Assembly (NCBI RefSeq): GCF_009870125.1
Contig: NC_046679.1
Location: forward strand, 4,340,001-4,404,000
Reading direction: 5' to 3'
Source of the DNA: Drosophila pseudoobscura
Taxonomy: Eukaryota; Arthropoda; Insecta; Diptera; Drosophilidae
DNA: 64,000 bases
The notes beneath the pieces were generated by a model. That model saw only the letters and a list, made by a program, of their open reading frames with translations, was not told where the DNA came from and ran no database searches. Positions 13,201 to 24,960 of the stretch are shown here, one piece after another; the first letter of the stretch is position 1, and each line of letters opens with the position of its first letter. Position numbers and translations under genes: made by a program.

Positions 13201-15060
13201 CTTACTTCTCAGTTGGGTATTGTTTAGGCTCTAAACTAATTTACTTTTACATATATTCTCGCACTTGTATTTAATTTATCTGCAGACTTATCACATTAGC
13301 ATTTCTTATGGGCAGAGCCCCTCCCCAGAGATTCATGAGAAAGTTGTTATAGCCACGCCTCAGACTTGGTCTCAGGTCTGAGCTCAATCTCCATTCTCAA
13401 TCCCAGACTCAGCTGCCATCTCCATTTTTAAGCCCAGACTCTGCTACCAGTCTCAGCCTTAATCTCATCGCCATTTCCCAACCTAGAGCCATTCCATGCC
13501 CAAGTGTATAATTATTCTATCTGTCGCATATGCATGAGATCAGCCATAAGACCAGGGGGCCTTAGTCTTTCCCATCTTTATCATTCCTTGGCTTGCTTTT
13601 TCGGTATGTATATATTCATATGCGTATGGCCAAAAACTTCTCCCCATCTCCACATCTTCCCATGGCTTCCCTGCTTCATTAGCAACTTTGTGCGTATTCA
13701 TTAGGCAGCTGCCGCTTCAGCAGCAAAAGGAGCAACAAGAGTCAGCTCCCTCATGCCACCAGCACAGGCGCACAGCTGCGACTGGTTGATAAAAGATTTA
13801 TGCGAGCACTGATAACCCGACAAAACGCACACATCCATAGACATCCGTGCCACCCTCCTTGGATAAATAAACCAAACAACAAGAACCAGAAACCCAGAAT
13901 TGCTATTGGCAGAAGTCTCAAGGATGGCTAAAAAAAGAGAATAATACGATGATATTAAAGAAAGGAAAAATGTGTTAAAGTGACGAAGTTTTAGATACCC
14001 TGTCAGACGGAATGTTTCCACGAAAGATATAAGATATAGTGCTACACAAAATACGAAACTATCTACGCTTAGTTAGGAAATAGTTTTCACAGAAAGAACC
14101 ATTAAATCTCGTCTGTAGATATCACCGCTTCTGAAAAATCCTAAAACTCCTGCCGTAAGGGTATTTAACAAATATTAAAAAAGTGAAAAATAAAATACAA
14201 AAAATTAAAGCACACAAAAATGGCAGCTGCTTGATTTGGCATTCAGCAGCAAAAGCGTCTGTGCCACGAGAGACAGCTGGGGCAGGGCCGGATGGAGGGC
14301 GCTTCTCCATCCAGAAGGATGTCTGTCTCGAAGAGGGGTGGCGGACTGTTGCACTGCCCCTCGGCACCCCCTCGAAAACCACAACTTGTTTCAGGAAATG
14401 TTTTTGGCAAAATGTTTGGTAACTCGACGGCAGGCGGCTCTCTCACATGTTCATAAATTAAAATGCCGCAAATCAAATTCACATAAGGCTTCAAAACACT
14501 CAAACGCCTGTGCTCGAAGCGCCACAAAGGCTGACTGACAGGCAGAAGGGGGGCAGGAAGCGTAGGGTTTGGGGCACGGCCCGAGGCAATCCTTGAACAT
14601 TGTCTAAACCGAAAAACCCAAAAACTGGCGCGCCGCTGCATGTTAAATTATGTTCACACTTTTGTGGGCTCCACTGCCGGCATCGGACCCCTTGGACCCA
14701 GTACTCCAGGCCCGGACACGGCTCCTCACTTGAGTGGCGAGTCCATATGGGTGGGCGTGGCCAGTGGACTGGTGGACTGGTGGATGGGTGAGTGGTTCGG
14801 TTTGCATGTGCGGTTTTTATGCTGGCCAACCACTTAATCTCCTTTTCGGTTCCGGGGGCTCCTCGACTCCCATTGAGGTTGGCGCCGCTGTCTTTCTTCG
14901 TTTTTCCAAGTGAAATTTATTATATTTTAATCACTCCCCGAGGACCTGTTGTAGCCGTTAAAGTGTATTTTCCTCCATTCTCTTTACCATCTTTACAGAA
15001 TTTTTAAGGGAGTCCATATTAACGAAATTGCCGACGCTCAAAAAAACACTGTGTTTTCTT
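10270..15060. other. Intergenic DNA
   Basis: No gene is supported. The stretch contains a (GA)n run near 11446, a perfect GGCAAC/GTTGCC hairpin (11925-11938) next to a GTGGTT/AACCAC one, and a degenerate array of CAGTCTCAGCC-like words (about 13350-13500). Several ATG frames of 60-130 codons are open but look like random or compositional frames. Confidence 0.5.
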
Positions 15061-15078
15061 TAACTGTTTCACGATTCA

Positions 15079-15322
15079 TTTTTCACCGACGGACTTTTAC
15101 CGTCGATAACTTCTGCCATTCACACTATTTGCATTTATTTTTTCTTGACATTGCATATATCCAATGATTTCGAACGCTTCAAAATCCTTTAGCACCGTTC
15201 TTTTTCACCGTAAGTTTTTCACCATCGATAAAATTTGTCATTCACACATTTCCCTTCGGTAAAGTCTTCGAATTCAGCTCTCTTACGTATTCGCATGAAT
15301 GGTCCTATTTCACCGATTGAAT
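15079..15322. repeat. Imperfect tandem duplication, 122-bp period
   Basis: TTTTTCACCG at 15079 recurs at 15201, and CATTCACAC at 15117 recurs at 15239, so both landmarks are offset by exactly 122 bp. Between them TTTTACCGTCGATAA matches TTTTCACCATCGATAA. The two halves are diverged elsewhere. A further CACCGATTG at 15311 starts a perfect hairpin. Confidence 0.6.
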
Positions 15323-15346
15323 ATTTCATTACCTTCTCAATCGGTG
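15311..15346. other. Perfect 10-bp stem hairpin
   Basis: CACCGATTGA (15311-15320) is exactly inverted as TCAATCGGTG (15337-15346) around a 16-nt loop. There is no following T-run and no gene beside it, so it is not a terminator. It could be a transposon end or a chance fold. Confidence 0.45.
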
Positions 15347-18300
15347 AGATGCATTAGCGTATCGTGTAAGGAAACATCTTTGAGGCAACACCCACTAGCC
15401 CCATCTGCCAGCCCCAGTAATATTTCTTGCGTTCCGCTTGTGCTCTCCATCCTTCACTCCTTTTCTTTTTTCGTGGTGTTTATTGCGTATACGCAGCGTT
15501 TTCTCTCCAGCCCCCAAGGCCGTGTGCCGCACTTAATCATTTTGATTGTCGTAAATGGCGCATTTTTAGTGCGTCGCAGCTCGTTTCTGTTTCTTGTTTC
15601 TCATTTCTGTTTCTGTTTTTGTGTGGTTTTTGGGCCAAAAAGGAAACTGTTTCGGCTCATTAGTGATTCATTTATTTACTCTGGCCATTACTTAAGTTAT
15701 TATTATATGATTAAGCGAGGAGGAGTATGAACAGCTCGTTTATTATGCATCAGCAGAAATGCTGAATCGAAAAAGAGCCGGGAGTCAAGGCTAAGCCTAG
15801 CTCGACTGTCAAGTACAGGGAACATCGATCGACTTGGACAGCTATTAGACATAATCACGAGCGATTCATACACACTGACATGGGAATATGTGCACAGAGA
15901 GAGGGGAGAGAGCGGGAGGGCAAAAGAGTGTAAAAGGAGCTGGAAATGAATGCATGTGGGGCTGTGTCCTTGCATGCCTTAGCAGCCTGCCAGACAGGCA
16001 ACTTCCCCACAAGAAAAAGAAGGAAAATCACGGCCGGGCACATACACACGGTCTCAGAGAGAGAAAAAAAAACAAGGCACCCGTCAAGCCACTGGGATAT
16101 ATTGATTTTCGGCTTTTTTTGGGGGGCTCTGTACTTGGGAAGAACGTGAACAAAGACAAAAATCAAAGCCGCATGCAAAACGCAGCCTGCGGCCCCAAGT
16201 CGTTCTCCTTCATCCACCATCTTCCATCTACAGCCGTCTCAGCCTCTCCATCAGATACACTTTTCTGCCAGAGCGTTAACGAGCAGTTTTCAGGCTCAAG
16301 GAGCGCAGAGCCGCAGACTTTGGGGTTGAGCTGGAGAGGGGCCCCTTAAATGGCTGGCCAAATACGAGACCGAGTGCGAGTACCCCCTGCAAAAACTTAA
16401 ATTTAGACACACAACTTGGCCAACTGTTCGGACCTGACCCCTCATCCATCAGTGGCACTTGTTGGGCAGGTTTTTTCACCGCCAGTTTTTTCAGCAGTTA
16501 TAGCCCTTTTTTCTGCTCCATGCAAAGGTGTTATAGTTTTGAGCCAAAGTTTGCAGTATGTGCAAAAAGCAAGCCAAGGGTTGGCTACTGTTGAATGGCT
16601 TTAACCGTTGATCGGATATAGGCATATCCGTTGGTCAATTTGTCTGTTAGAATGCTTAAGCGGTAATTGGAGTCATGACATTCAAGATATCTAGCCAGAA
16701 AAACTCCCATATGCCCATAGGCCATAGGCTTACGAAATTATATTGAACACCCTCCAAGACTTATATCCATTCATAAACCCTAAATTTTTCAGCCAATTCG
16801 AAAAAGAATAGCTCCCATTGCATTCATCACGCCAAAAGGATATCTAAAGCTTCGGTTCGTTGGGTCGTATCCTTCATTTCCTAGTTTTTTATGTGTTGTT
16901 GTGTGTTGTTTCCAGAAGTTGGGAAATGTCGTAACGGGCAGCCAAAGCGCAGCCACAAAGCGAAAAATAACATTGCGCCGGTACTCAGGGCCTGGGCTGT
17001 ATGTGGGACTGGGGCGCATGCCACATGATGCACGTTGACTTTGACGGCTCGCTGCTCGCTGCACGGCAGTGCCACCATAGCCTGCCACATGCAACGGGCA
17101 ACGGGGGCTGCATGGTTCGGCGGCGCTTTGCGGTGGGCCGTGCAAAAAAAGTGCCGAACAATTCTATTGATTGACAGTTTGGCAAAACGCACAAAACAAA
17201 AGGAAAAACACGGTTCGTGTCGCTGTAACTCTATGTGTGTGGATGTGTTGCTGTATCTATATGCATGTGTGTGTGTGTGTGTCCATGTATCTATATATGT
17301 GTTCATGTATCTTTGTGCCTGTGTTAGGGCCAAAAAGTGTAGAGCCGCAGGCGTTACCGTTGCGGATGTGCGCTTAAAAACGTTGCAAGCAAACGTGAAA
17401 AAAGAGCTTCCTCTTCCTCTGCCCCCCCTCCTCCCTGCCACCGCCTGAACAATGATTTGTAATGCAGAAAGGTGCAACGCCTGGCCAGAGGCGTTGACTA
17501 CAGAGGCCACGGGAAGGAATGTCGGAAGCTGCCACATTCAATGGTTAAACGCGGAAAATTCTTTAAATTTTGGTGCCCAACAAATTGGCCGTGCGTGATT
17601 CCCAGTAACCAAAACTATTTCCTGCTCGCCCGCTTGATTGATTCCCCAGAATTTTCCACCTGCCATTAATAACAATTAACCCTGTGGAGTGCAAGAGTCT
17701 ATATACATATATTTTTATGGCACTTGTGCAATCATTTATTTATTTTTATTATGCAAATTAATTTTAATTGGTTAACAAGTTGCGGCAATTGGTCTACAAA
17801 TATAAGGCCAAGTGTCCTGAAGCCCTCCTACTGGTTCTGTTTCCCTTAATGCTGCCCCATTGGGGGCTGCCACAAATTATCTGTGCCCGCACAGACATTG
17901 CCCGCCCAGGCCCAGGGCTCAAACAATAACTAATGTCAGCCAAGCGCAAATTGCTTTATTAAATAAAGTTCAGCCAAAATAAGCAAGCCAGAAAAAAGAA
18001 GAAAACACACACCCACACACACACAAACATATCCCCGAAAAGTGTGTCCTGGAGTGAGGGTCAGCAGTCCCCAGGCGGCCCAAAAGAATCACAGTAAATT
18101 GTACAATGTGGCCAGTGTCAGCCACGTCTAATCATTGTGCACACACTCCAGCTGAGTTTCCCAGAGATGAGAATGAGAATGAGGATGTGGCTGTGGATGA
18201 GGATGTGGCTGTGGAGTGGCCGGAGCAACAACCACAACAACCAGTGTCCTAAGGACTGAGGACACAAAAGGGCTGTGTGTGTGTGTGTAAGGACATGGAC

Positions 18301-19706
18301 ATGGACATGGCTATGCAGCCACAAGGACTGAAAGTATTTTTAGCTAATATCAATTTTTCATAGTTCAAAGATTTTTGCACACAGCCAGGCCACAAAGGCC
18401 GGAGTCAGAGACACACACGGAGACAATGAAGGTTCTGTGGCCATTGAGGCAATATGAAATTTGCTGGTTTTTCCCGATTATAAACGATCCTCTGCAGTGG
18501 CTCCTGGACTCACCCACGCACCCACACACACACACACACACACTTGAAGCTTACATTTCGATATATTTTTTATGTACATTTAAAATGGAAAAAGCTTTTG
18601 CTAGCAATTTGATTTGTATTTATTTTGTACGTACTCGTATATTGCGTATACGTAGCGTTGTCCTGACTGCATTGTAGGTCCTATATTTGGTTCCCTGTCA
18701 GGCTGAAAGTGATAATTTATAGCCAATACACGGTAGCAGGGCAACCAATTCAATTTTCGCACAGCCGCCACAGTGGGGTCTGGCCTGAGGAGAAAGGGGA
18801 TCCTTGGAAAGAGTTTCCATTAGCTCTAGCCTGCTTTTCACTCAGGCTGGACCGTTTAAGGAATCATTTACATGGGGCGCGTCGGATAGCTAAATGTTCA
18901 TTGTACTCGTCTCACAGTGAGGACAGGCTATTCCAGGACTCTTGTAAATTGTACATTTAGTTCTGGTTATTCCATCCCCATACATTTTCATCTCCCATTC
19001 TTTCTTTCCAGGAGTCAGTTTCAAAGCATGTTTATCGCAAATCTGGCTACAGGCTAAATAGATATTCTAGGACTCCTTTTGTGATCCCTGGAAAGCCATT
19101 TGTGGTGAAGACCACAGAAAGTTCACTGTACTCCACACAGGTGGATGTTTTCTACTGCATTTCAGGTTTGTTCCTGCACCATTTCTTCCATTCCAAGTGA
19201 CAATTTCAATGTATGCTCATCGTAAATTCACGCCAGGCGTTATCGACACCAACACCGTTGTTGCATGGCGGCAGCACTCGTTGTTGCTGCTGTTGCAAGA
19301 CGCTCGGTCTTGTGTGTGTCACTCTCTCTTCAGGGCGACTTGCAGCTGCATTGTTTATGTGCTCTGGCCTGGCTGGAAATCGTGTAAATTTTGTGCCCCC
19401 TCCCTGCACCCCATCTAATGGCAAATTTATTTGGTACGTAAACCGTTTTTTTTTTCGGCTAGAGGAGGCACAATCTGCTTTTGGCTCTGGTATTGTCTGT
19501 TCGAGCAGATTGGAGTTCTCTTCGAGTAGTACGAGTAGAGTCAACTCGGATAACATGTAATTTCTGTCATGGTAAAATTGAATTTCCCAAAGAAAAGCCT
19601 CAGAGTAGGGAGGCTTTCGAGTGGCCCAAATAATTCATGGGATTGCTAGGCAGGAGTACACTTCAGGATTGCAGTTTCCTCCTACAGGTTGGGTATTGAC
19701 GGACTG

Positions 19707-19755
19707 AATGAATGACTAACTGACTAACTGACTGACTGACTGACTTACTGACTTA
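19707..19755. repeat. ACTG tetranucleotide microsatellite, interrupted
   Basis: About 49 bases consist of repeated ACTG/ACTA/ACTT units. The tract lies in intergenic DNA with no gene nearby. Confidence 0.85.
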
Positions 19756-19960
19756 TTGTCTATCTTTCAGATTGTTTGTTCGACTGTTTTGGCAGTATTT
19801 TGGTTTAGAAACTGTCTGTGTTACGAACTGACAGAAGGCTCTCTAATTTCGACAAGAATTTTCCAACTTAGAGAAGGAGGTACATGGAGGTAAAGTCGCT
19901 CCCATGTAAATTGGTTTAAAATTCGATCATATTTATAGAGGTATTTATCTTAGAGTATCT

Positions 19961-21966
19961 CAATCTTCGGTAAAAGGAGTAACATTTTCTACTTCTTTTG
20001 GAGTTTAATTGCACAAATCCATTACGCATACGCAGTTGGCACATGGAAAATTGCCAAACAAAGACAGGAAGGAAGAGCCAGAGTGAGAGAGAGAGTGGGA
20101 AGAAAGCAACAAAATTAATTTTTCTCAGCCGCAAAATTGAAACCGAACAGCGTCGAAGCGCGTCGGCAAATTTACACACCATTAAGTAGTTTACAAACAT
20201 ATACAGCCCAGGGGAACCGGGAGGATGGTAGTGGAAAGGAATACCACCTTCCTGCATGGTGTGGTGCATGGATAGAAAAGGTGTGTGCCAAGCAATAAAT
20301 GCGGGAGGGAGGACGGGACTGCTAACCCATACTCAGGCAGAGATCCACATGGGTAGTCATTGTAATTTGATATTATGCTGCGAAATGGCGGCATGTGTTG
20401 CCTCCGCACACAATGGCAATCCATTGGAAAGGATGAGGCCACAAGGAGCTGATAGCTGAGGGAAATATAATAAAATAAAACTCAATATCGAGCAGCAGCA
20501 GAAGCAGCCAGAGAGGAAGATAGAGAGAGGCCCTCAACTATTCAATTCGTTCATTTCATTAAGTTTCTTGTCGCACTCTCAAGCACTTGACGTTGACAAC
20601 GTGGCGTATGCGCAATGTGTATGGGTTGGGGGTGAGGGTGTGCCCATGTTTATCAGGCCGCATAACGATGTGTCACTTGTGCGTGGTGCTCTGAATAGAA
20701 CCAGAGATCCAGAGACCTATAGCTGTAGCTGTAGCTGATGCTGAAGCTTGGAGCATGGAGCATGGGTGTGCTGCATATTGATATGCTAATCGAGCTGGCA
20801 ACAAAGGCCCTATGTGTCCGGGCTCCAAACGTGACTCCTGGCCTCCTGCATGTGGGTTGAACCTTGTGGGTGTGCGAGGGTAGTGTTTGCCTGCCTAATG
20901 GCATAAAGACAAAAGCATGGCACACATAGAAACACACTGACACATTCAGATGGCAAAAACGCCGAGCGTGATGTCCGTGTCTGGCTCTGCCTCTCTCTCT
21001 CTGTCTCTCTGTCTCGCTGTTTGTGCTTTGGAGGTGGGCAAGCGCTATTAAGCGCATTATTTAGCTGCGGACAACCCAAAGCAACACCCACCGCAATCCA
21101 CAATGGCGGACAACACGGAGACGACGGAGGCAACAACTGAACAACTGTGTAGATAAGCACTTTTGACGATGTAATGGGTCCGCTGACCACTTTGTATCCT
21201 TGTGTAACCATATGCTCGGTCCACTCCACTCTTCGCTCTCGCTCACATCCAGAGGGCCCTTAAGTGCCCGAGGTAAAGCCACATAAGCGGCAACACCTAA
21301 GCAAAACACGCAAACAAAAACCCAGTCAACGGCCAGGCCAAGTGGTTGTTGTCCCAGCTAATAGCGCGCGACTTTGTCCCATTGATTTGGGCCAATCTAC
21401 ACCTGGCTTAGGCCTCCTTGCGAGGAACATTTTCAGGATGCAGCTAAGTGCGGGTTGATTGGGATAGTTTGCTCCTGGTTAAAGGTCCTTCTCCCTTCTC
21501 TATTCAATTATTCAATCTCCCACTTTCACGGCAGAGGCTGCAAAAAACATCATGTTTTTCCTGTTTGAATACTTTGAACCTTTCTAAAAATCCACTGTAT
21601 TCCTTACGGATTAGTGAACAAAAGAATAGTTCTCCTTGGCGGTTATCCCAAAGTCAAAAAACCCACTAAAACGTTCCTGGGATTAGAGATTGCCTCGCCA
21701 TAAAATTTGGGGCCACCCAAGGAAATGCAATTTTGGGTTGGCTATTCAGAGGAAGAAATGCGTATTACTCAAAAAGGAATTAACTGTCCTGCCCGCTTCC
21801 TGGCTCCAAAAGATGCAAAGGCGCACATCACAAAGTATTCTGATGGCCAGGGTCCTGCGGAAGATGAGCTGACGTTAATCCTTAAATCTGCCCAAGTGCT
21901 GCCTTCCCCCCACAACACAAAAAAAACCAACAACACCCAGAATAACAGATTGTAGGCGTCTTTGCG

Positions 21967-22008
<42 letters not shown>

Positions 22009-24960
22009 TGGAGCCATGGAATTACGCACATTCTGTATATGGTAAGATGGTACATGGCTGCGTATACGCAATATGGCTCCACTTTCGTTTTAATATGAAT
22101 GCTAATAGGCTAAGTCGGGATTTCTGGACTCTCTCTCTCTGTATCCCCCATCTATGCCTCTTGCTCTATGGCTGTGAATGCCTCTCCATCTACTTGAAAT
22201 GTAATTTTCCCACAATTTTTGTTCACTTTACGCACGGGCCCGGCCCGGCGCGGCCCAGACAATGGCACAGGGACCGAATGAAAGGCACGACATGGAGGGA
22301 ACAGGAACGGCAATGGCCACGGCACACTTGGCAATATGGTGCAGAAAGCGGCAGCTCTGGCAATACACAATAGCCAAGCCATTTTTATCGCCTTCTATGG
22401 GCCAGGGCTTATGTTTCGCAGTTAACCAGAGAGAGAGAAGATGAAGCCGGAGAACGAGAATCAGCCTCCCCTTCTGCGGCACTGGTCCTTTCCCATTTAA
22501 TATGACTTTACTAACCAAAAAAAAAAAAAACCAAATAGAAGAATGAAATCTTTCTCATATTATGCAAACGTCTAAGGAGGAGGCAGTGACCTCCAATGAC
22601 CCAATGGAAACGTACATACATATACTCGTACTTATTTCTTTGTATGAGACATCCTTTGTCGTTAACAAGCTTGCACTCTAATTTAGCAGATTCTTGGTCT
22701 ACCTTCGTCCCTTTGTGGGCGCCTCTCCTGCAGGATGTTTATCCTGAAATTTACGCCATATTCCATGCTACTATAATTGGCTGTTTGGCTGCGTTAAGAT
22801 TGTACTTCAATTTCAGATAGGTGACATTTCGTTGCATTTTAATGAGCTTCATTCCGCCTCGCCTTCGCCTTGGATTTCGATGCCATTCCGTCAGCAGCTT
22901 ATCGACTTATCTGCGAACCTGGTAATTGTGTGCTAAATTTAATGCTGACTCTGGTGGCATACTCTGTGTGTATCCCCCATAAAACGCTGTCTAAAATCTG
23001 TCTAAGCAGCAGGTTTTATGAATGCATGGAATATGTATGGCCTAATCAAAGTCAATGCCAGTCAAACGTGTCTAAATAATTCAAGTGTTTCGAATAAACA
23101 CATTTAACAGGTCGCCCGCCAGCCAAAAGGGCCAGAGCCACTTTTGTGCAAACAAAAGCTCCAAACGAGAAAGAAAAGATAACGAATGTTGGGATACCCT
23201 TTCCTGATCGAATGCTCAGATGGGAGGTACATATATGAAAAGTGAAAAGATCACAATAAACGTCTGATTGGACTACTTATCTTATTTTTCCCACAAATGG
23301 TTTTTTTTTATTTTTATTTTATTATGATCTTATGTTTCCAGAACTTGTTAAACAGAAATCTGAACATGATTAAGCTTAATTTTTATTAGAACTTAATAAA
23401 TGTTTGTTACAAGAAACTATTTTTCGCCGTATTATTCCTATGACATCTACAACTATATGATATACGAGTGGTAAAAAAATCTTGTCATTACCGTTTACCA
23501 TATGCCAATGCGGCATAAGAATATGTGCATAATATTTTACGTGTCAGAAAAGGCTTCGTTCTTAGTCTTTTCCACTATCTGATCAAAATCGTAGCACCCT
23601 CTTCAAGGGTATGCAAACACAAACGCCAAAAGACCGCATAAATGATGCAAAGTATTATTTTTCCGTTTTTTGTTGCTCTTGTTGGTAGGTGCTACCCCTA
23701 CTCATGCTGCTCCGTTTTTTCCTTCGTACCTGAAACAAGTTTAAACAAAAATCTCTTGTTTTGGGGTAATGAAACTGCAAGGAGCAGGCAGCAGGCAGCA
23801 TGCGGCATGCGGCAGCAAGGACACGGCCCAAAGGGCAGGAAAGCAAAAGAAAGAGAAAGGGAAAAACCAGCCGCCTGCTACACCTGCTGACAAAGACATT
23901 TACTCAAAAAGTTTTTGTCCGGCGCCAGGCGCAAAATAAAAGGCACAACAAGGTATGTGGCAACAACAAGAGCAACGGCAAACAGCAACAGCAAAAGCAA
24001 CATCAGCAGTAGGAGAAGGAGCGACAAACTGGGGCACGACAAGCATTTCTGGCAAAACGCCCGCGCCCATTAAGGGAGCCCACAAAGGGCGCGTTTTTCA
24101 TTACCATCGATGGGTGGTTGGGCCTTTAGGGTTTCCATGGGGGTGTAAGGGTCTTAAAAACGCCAACAAAAGTCAAGGATACTGTCAAAAACTGCTGGCG
24201 GGCATTTCCTCACTTTCCATTTCACTTGTTGTCCCCGAAGCCCCAACCCCACCCCCACCGTCACCGCTCAATCGCTTCGACTGTTGACTGTTTCTGTCTT
24301 GTGTTTTCCCTTCCCCCACCACCTTTCTGTCTTTTTTTTTGTATTTAATTATTTTGGCTCCTGCGGGCGAATACCCCTAACCAAAAATAAAGTCAACCGA
24401 CAACCAAAGCAAAAAAAGAGAGATATGAAAAGTGTTGTCGTTTTTATTTGTATTCCTTTTCAGAGTTTTTTTTCCTGACTTTGAAATGAACAACAAACTG
24501 AATCCTTCGGGCCTGCTTTCGGGATATATATGTATGTACACAGCACACTCCATTAGATATGGTATTTGTTTGCATAATTAAATCGAACTTAATCAGAACT
24601 ATTCGTTTGTTTTGTTTGTTTTCGGCTTGTGTCTGAGACAATTAGAAAATGCCACACAAATGGCATGGCAGACGGAGGCAGGGATATGGTTTATTGTCCC
24701 CAACAGGTGAGCGGATTGTAAATGTTAATTATATTCGAATAATGCAGTAAATATTTCTGGGGAAAAGCCTACGGCAAACTGCTGCTTCATTGCACAATAA
24801 TAAATTACATTTTGAATTAATTTTTTTTGCTGGGAGAATAAAATCGTTTAAAAATTGGGGGAAAAACAACTAGTTATAGTAGTTTTACTAGCAGAAAATG
24901 CTTCAATAATTTTCACTGTTGATTTTATAAATCTCTTAATAGCAGGAATAATATTTTCCT
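19961..24960. other. Intergenic DNA
   Basis: No gene is supported. The stretch contains a GA run (about 20080), a CT/GTCT tract (20986-21021), the longest CA tract of the window (21970-22006) and a fourth copy of the TGCGTATACGYA palindrome (22059-22070). CAA/CAG-rich DNA lies around 23950-24010. The rest is AT-rich. Confidence 0.5.
21970..22006. repeat. (AC)n microsatellite, 37 bp
   Basis: This is an uninterrupted AC dinucleotide run and the longest pure microsatellite in the window. Confidence 0.95.

Larger units (their letters stand above)
15061..19960. other. Intergenic DNA
   Basis: No gene is supported. Apart from the tandem repeat at 15079-15322 and the hairpin at 15311-15346, the stretch has (GT)n (17266-17282), (CA)n (about 18010 and 18523-18543), a GGATGTGGCTGT-type repeat (18160-18225) and an ACTG tetranucleotide tract (19707-19755). 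A CGGATAT/ATATCCG hairpin lies at about 16613-16630. Confidence 0.5.
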
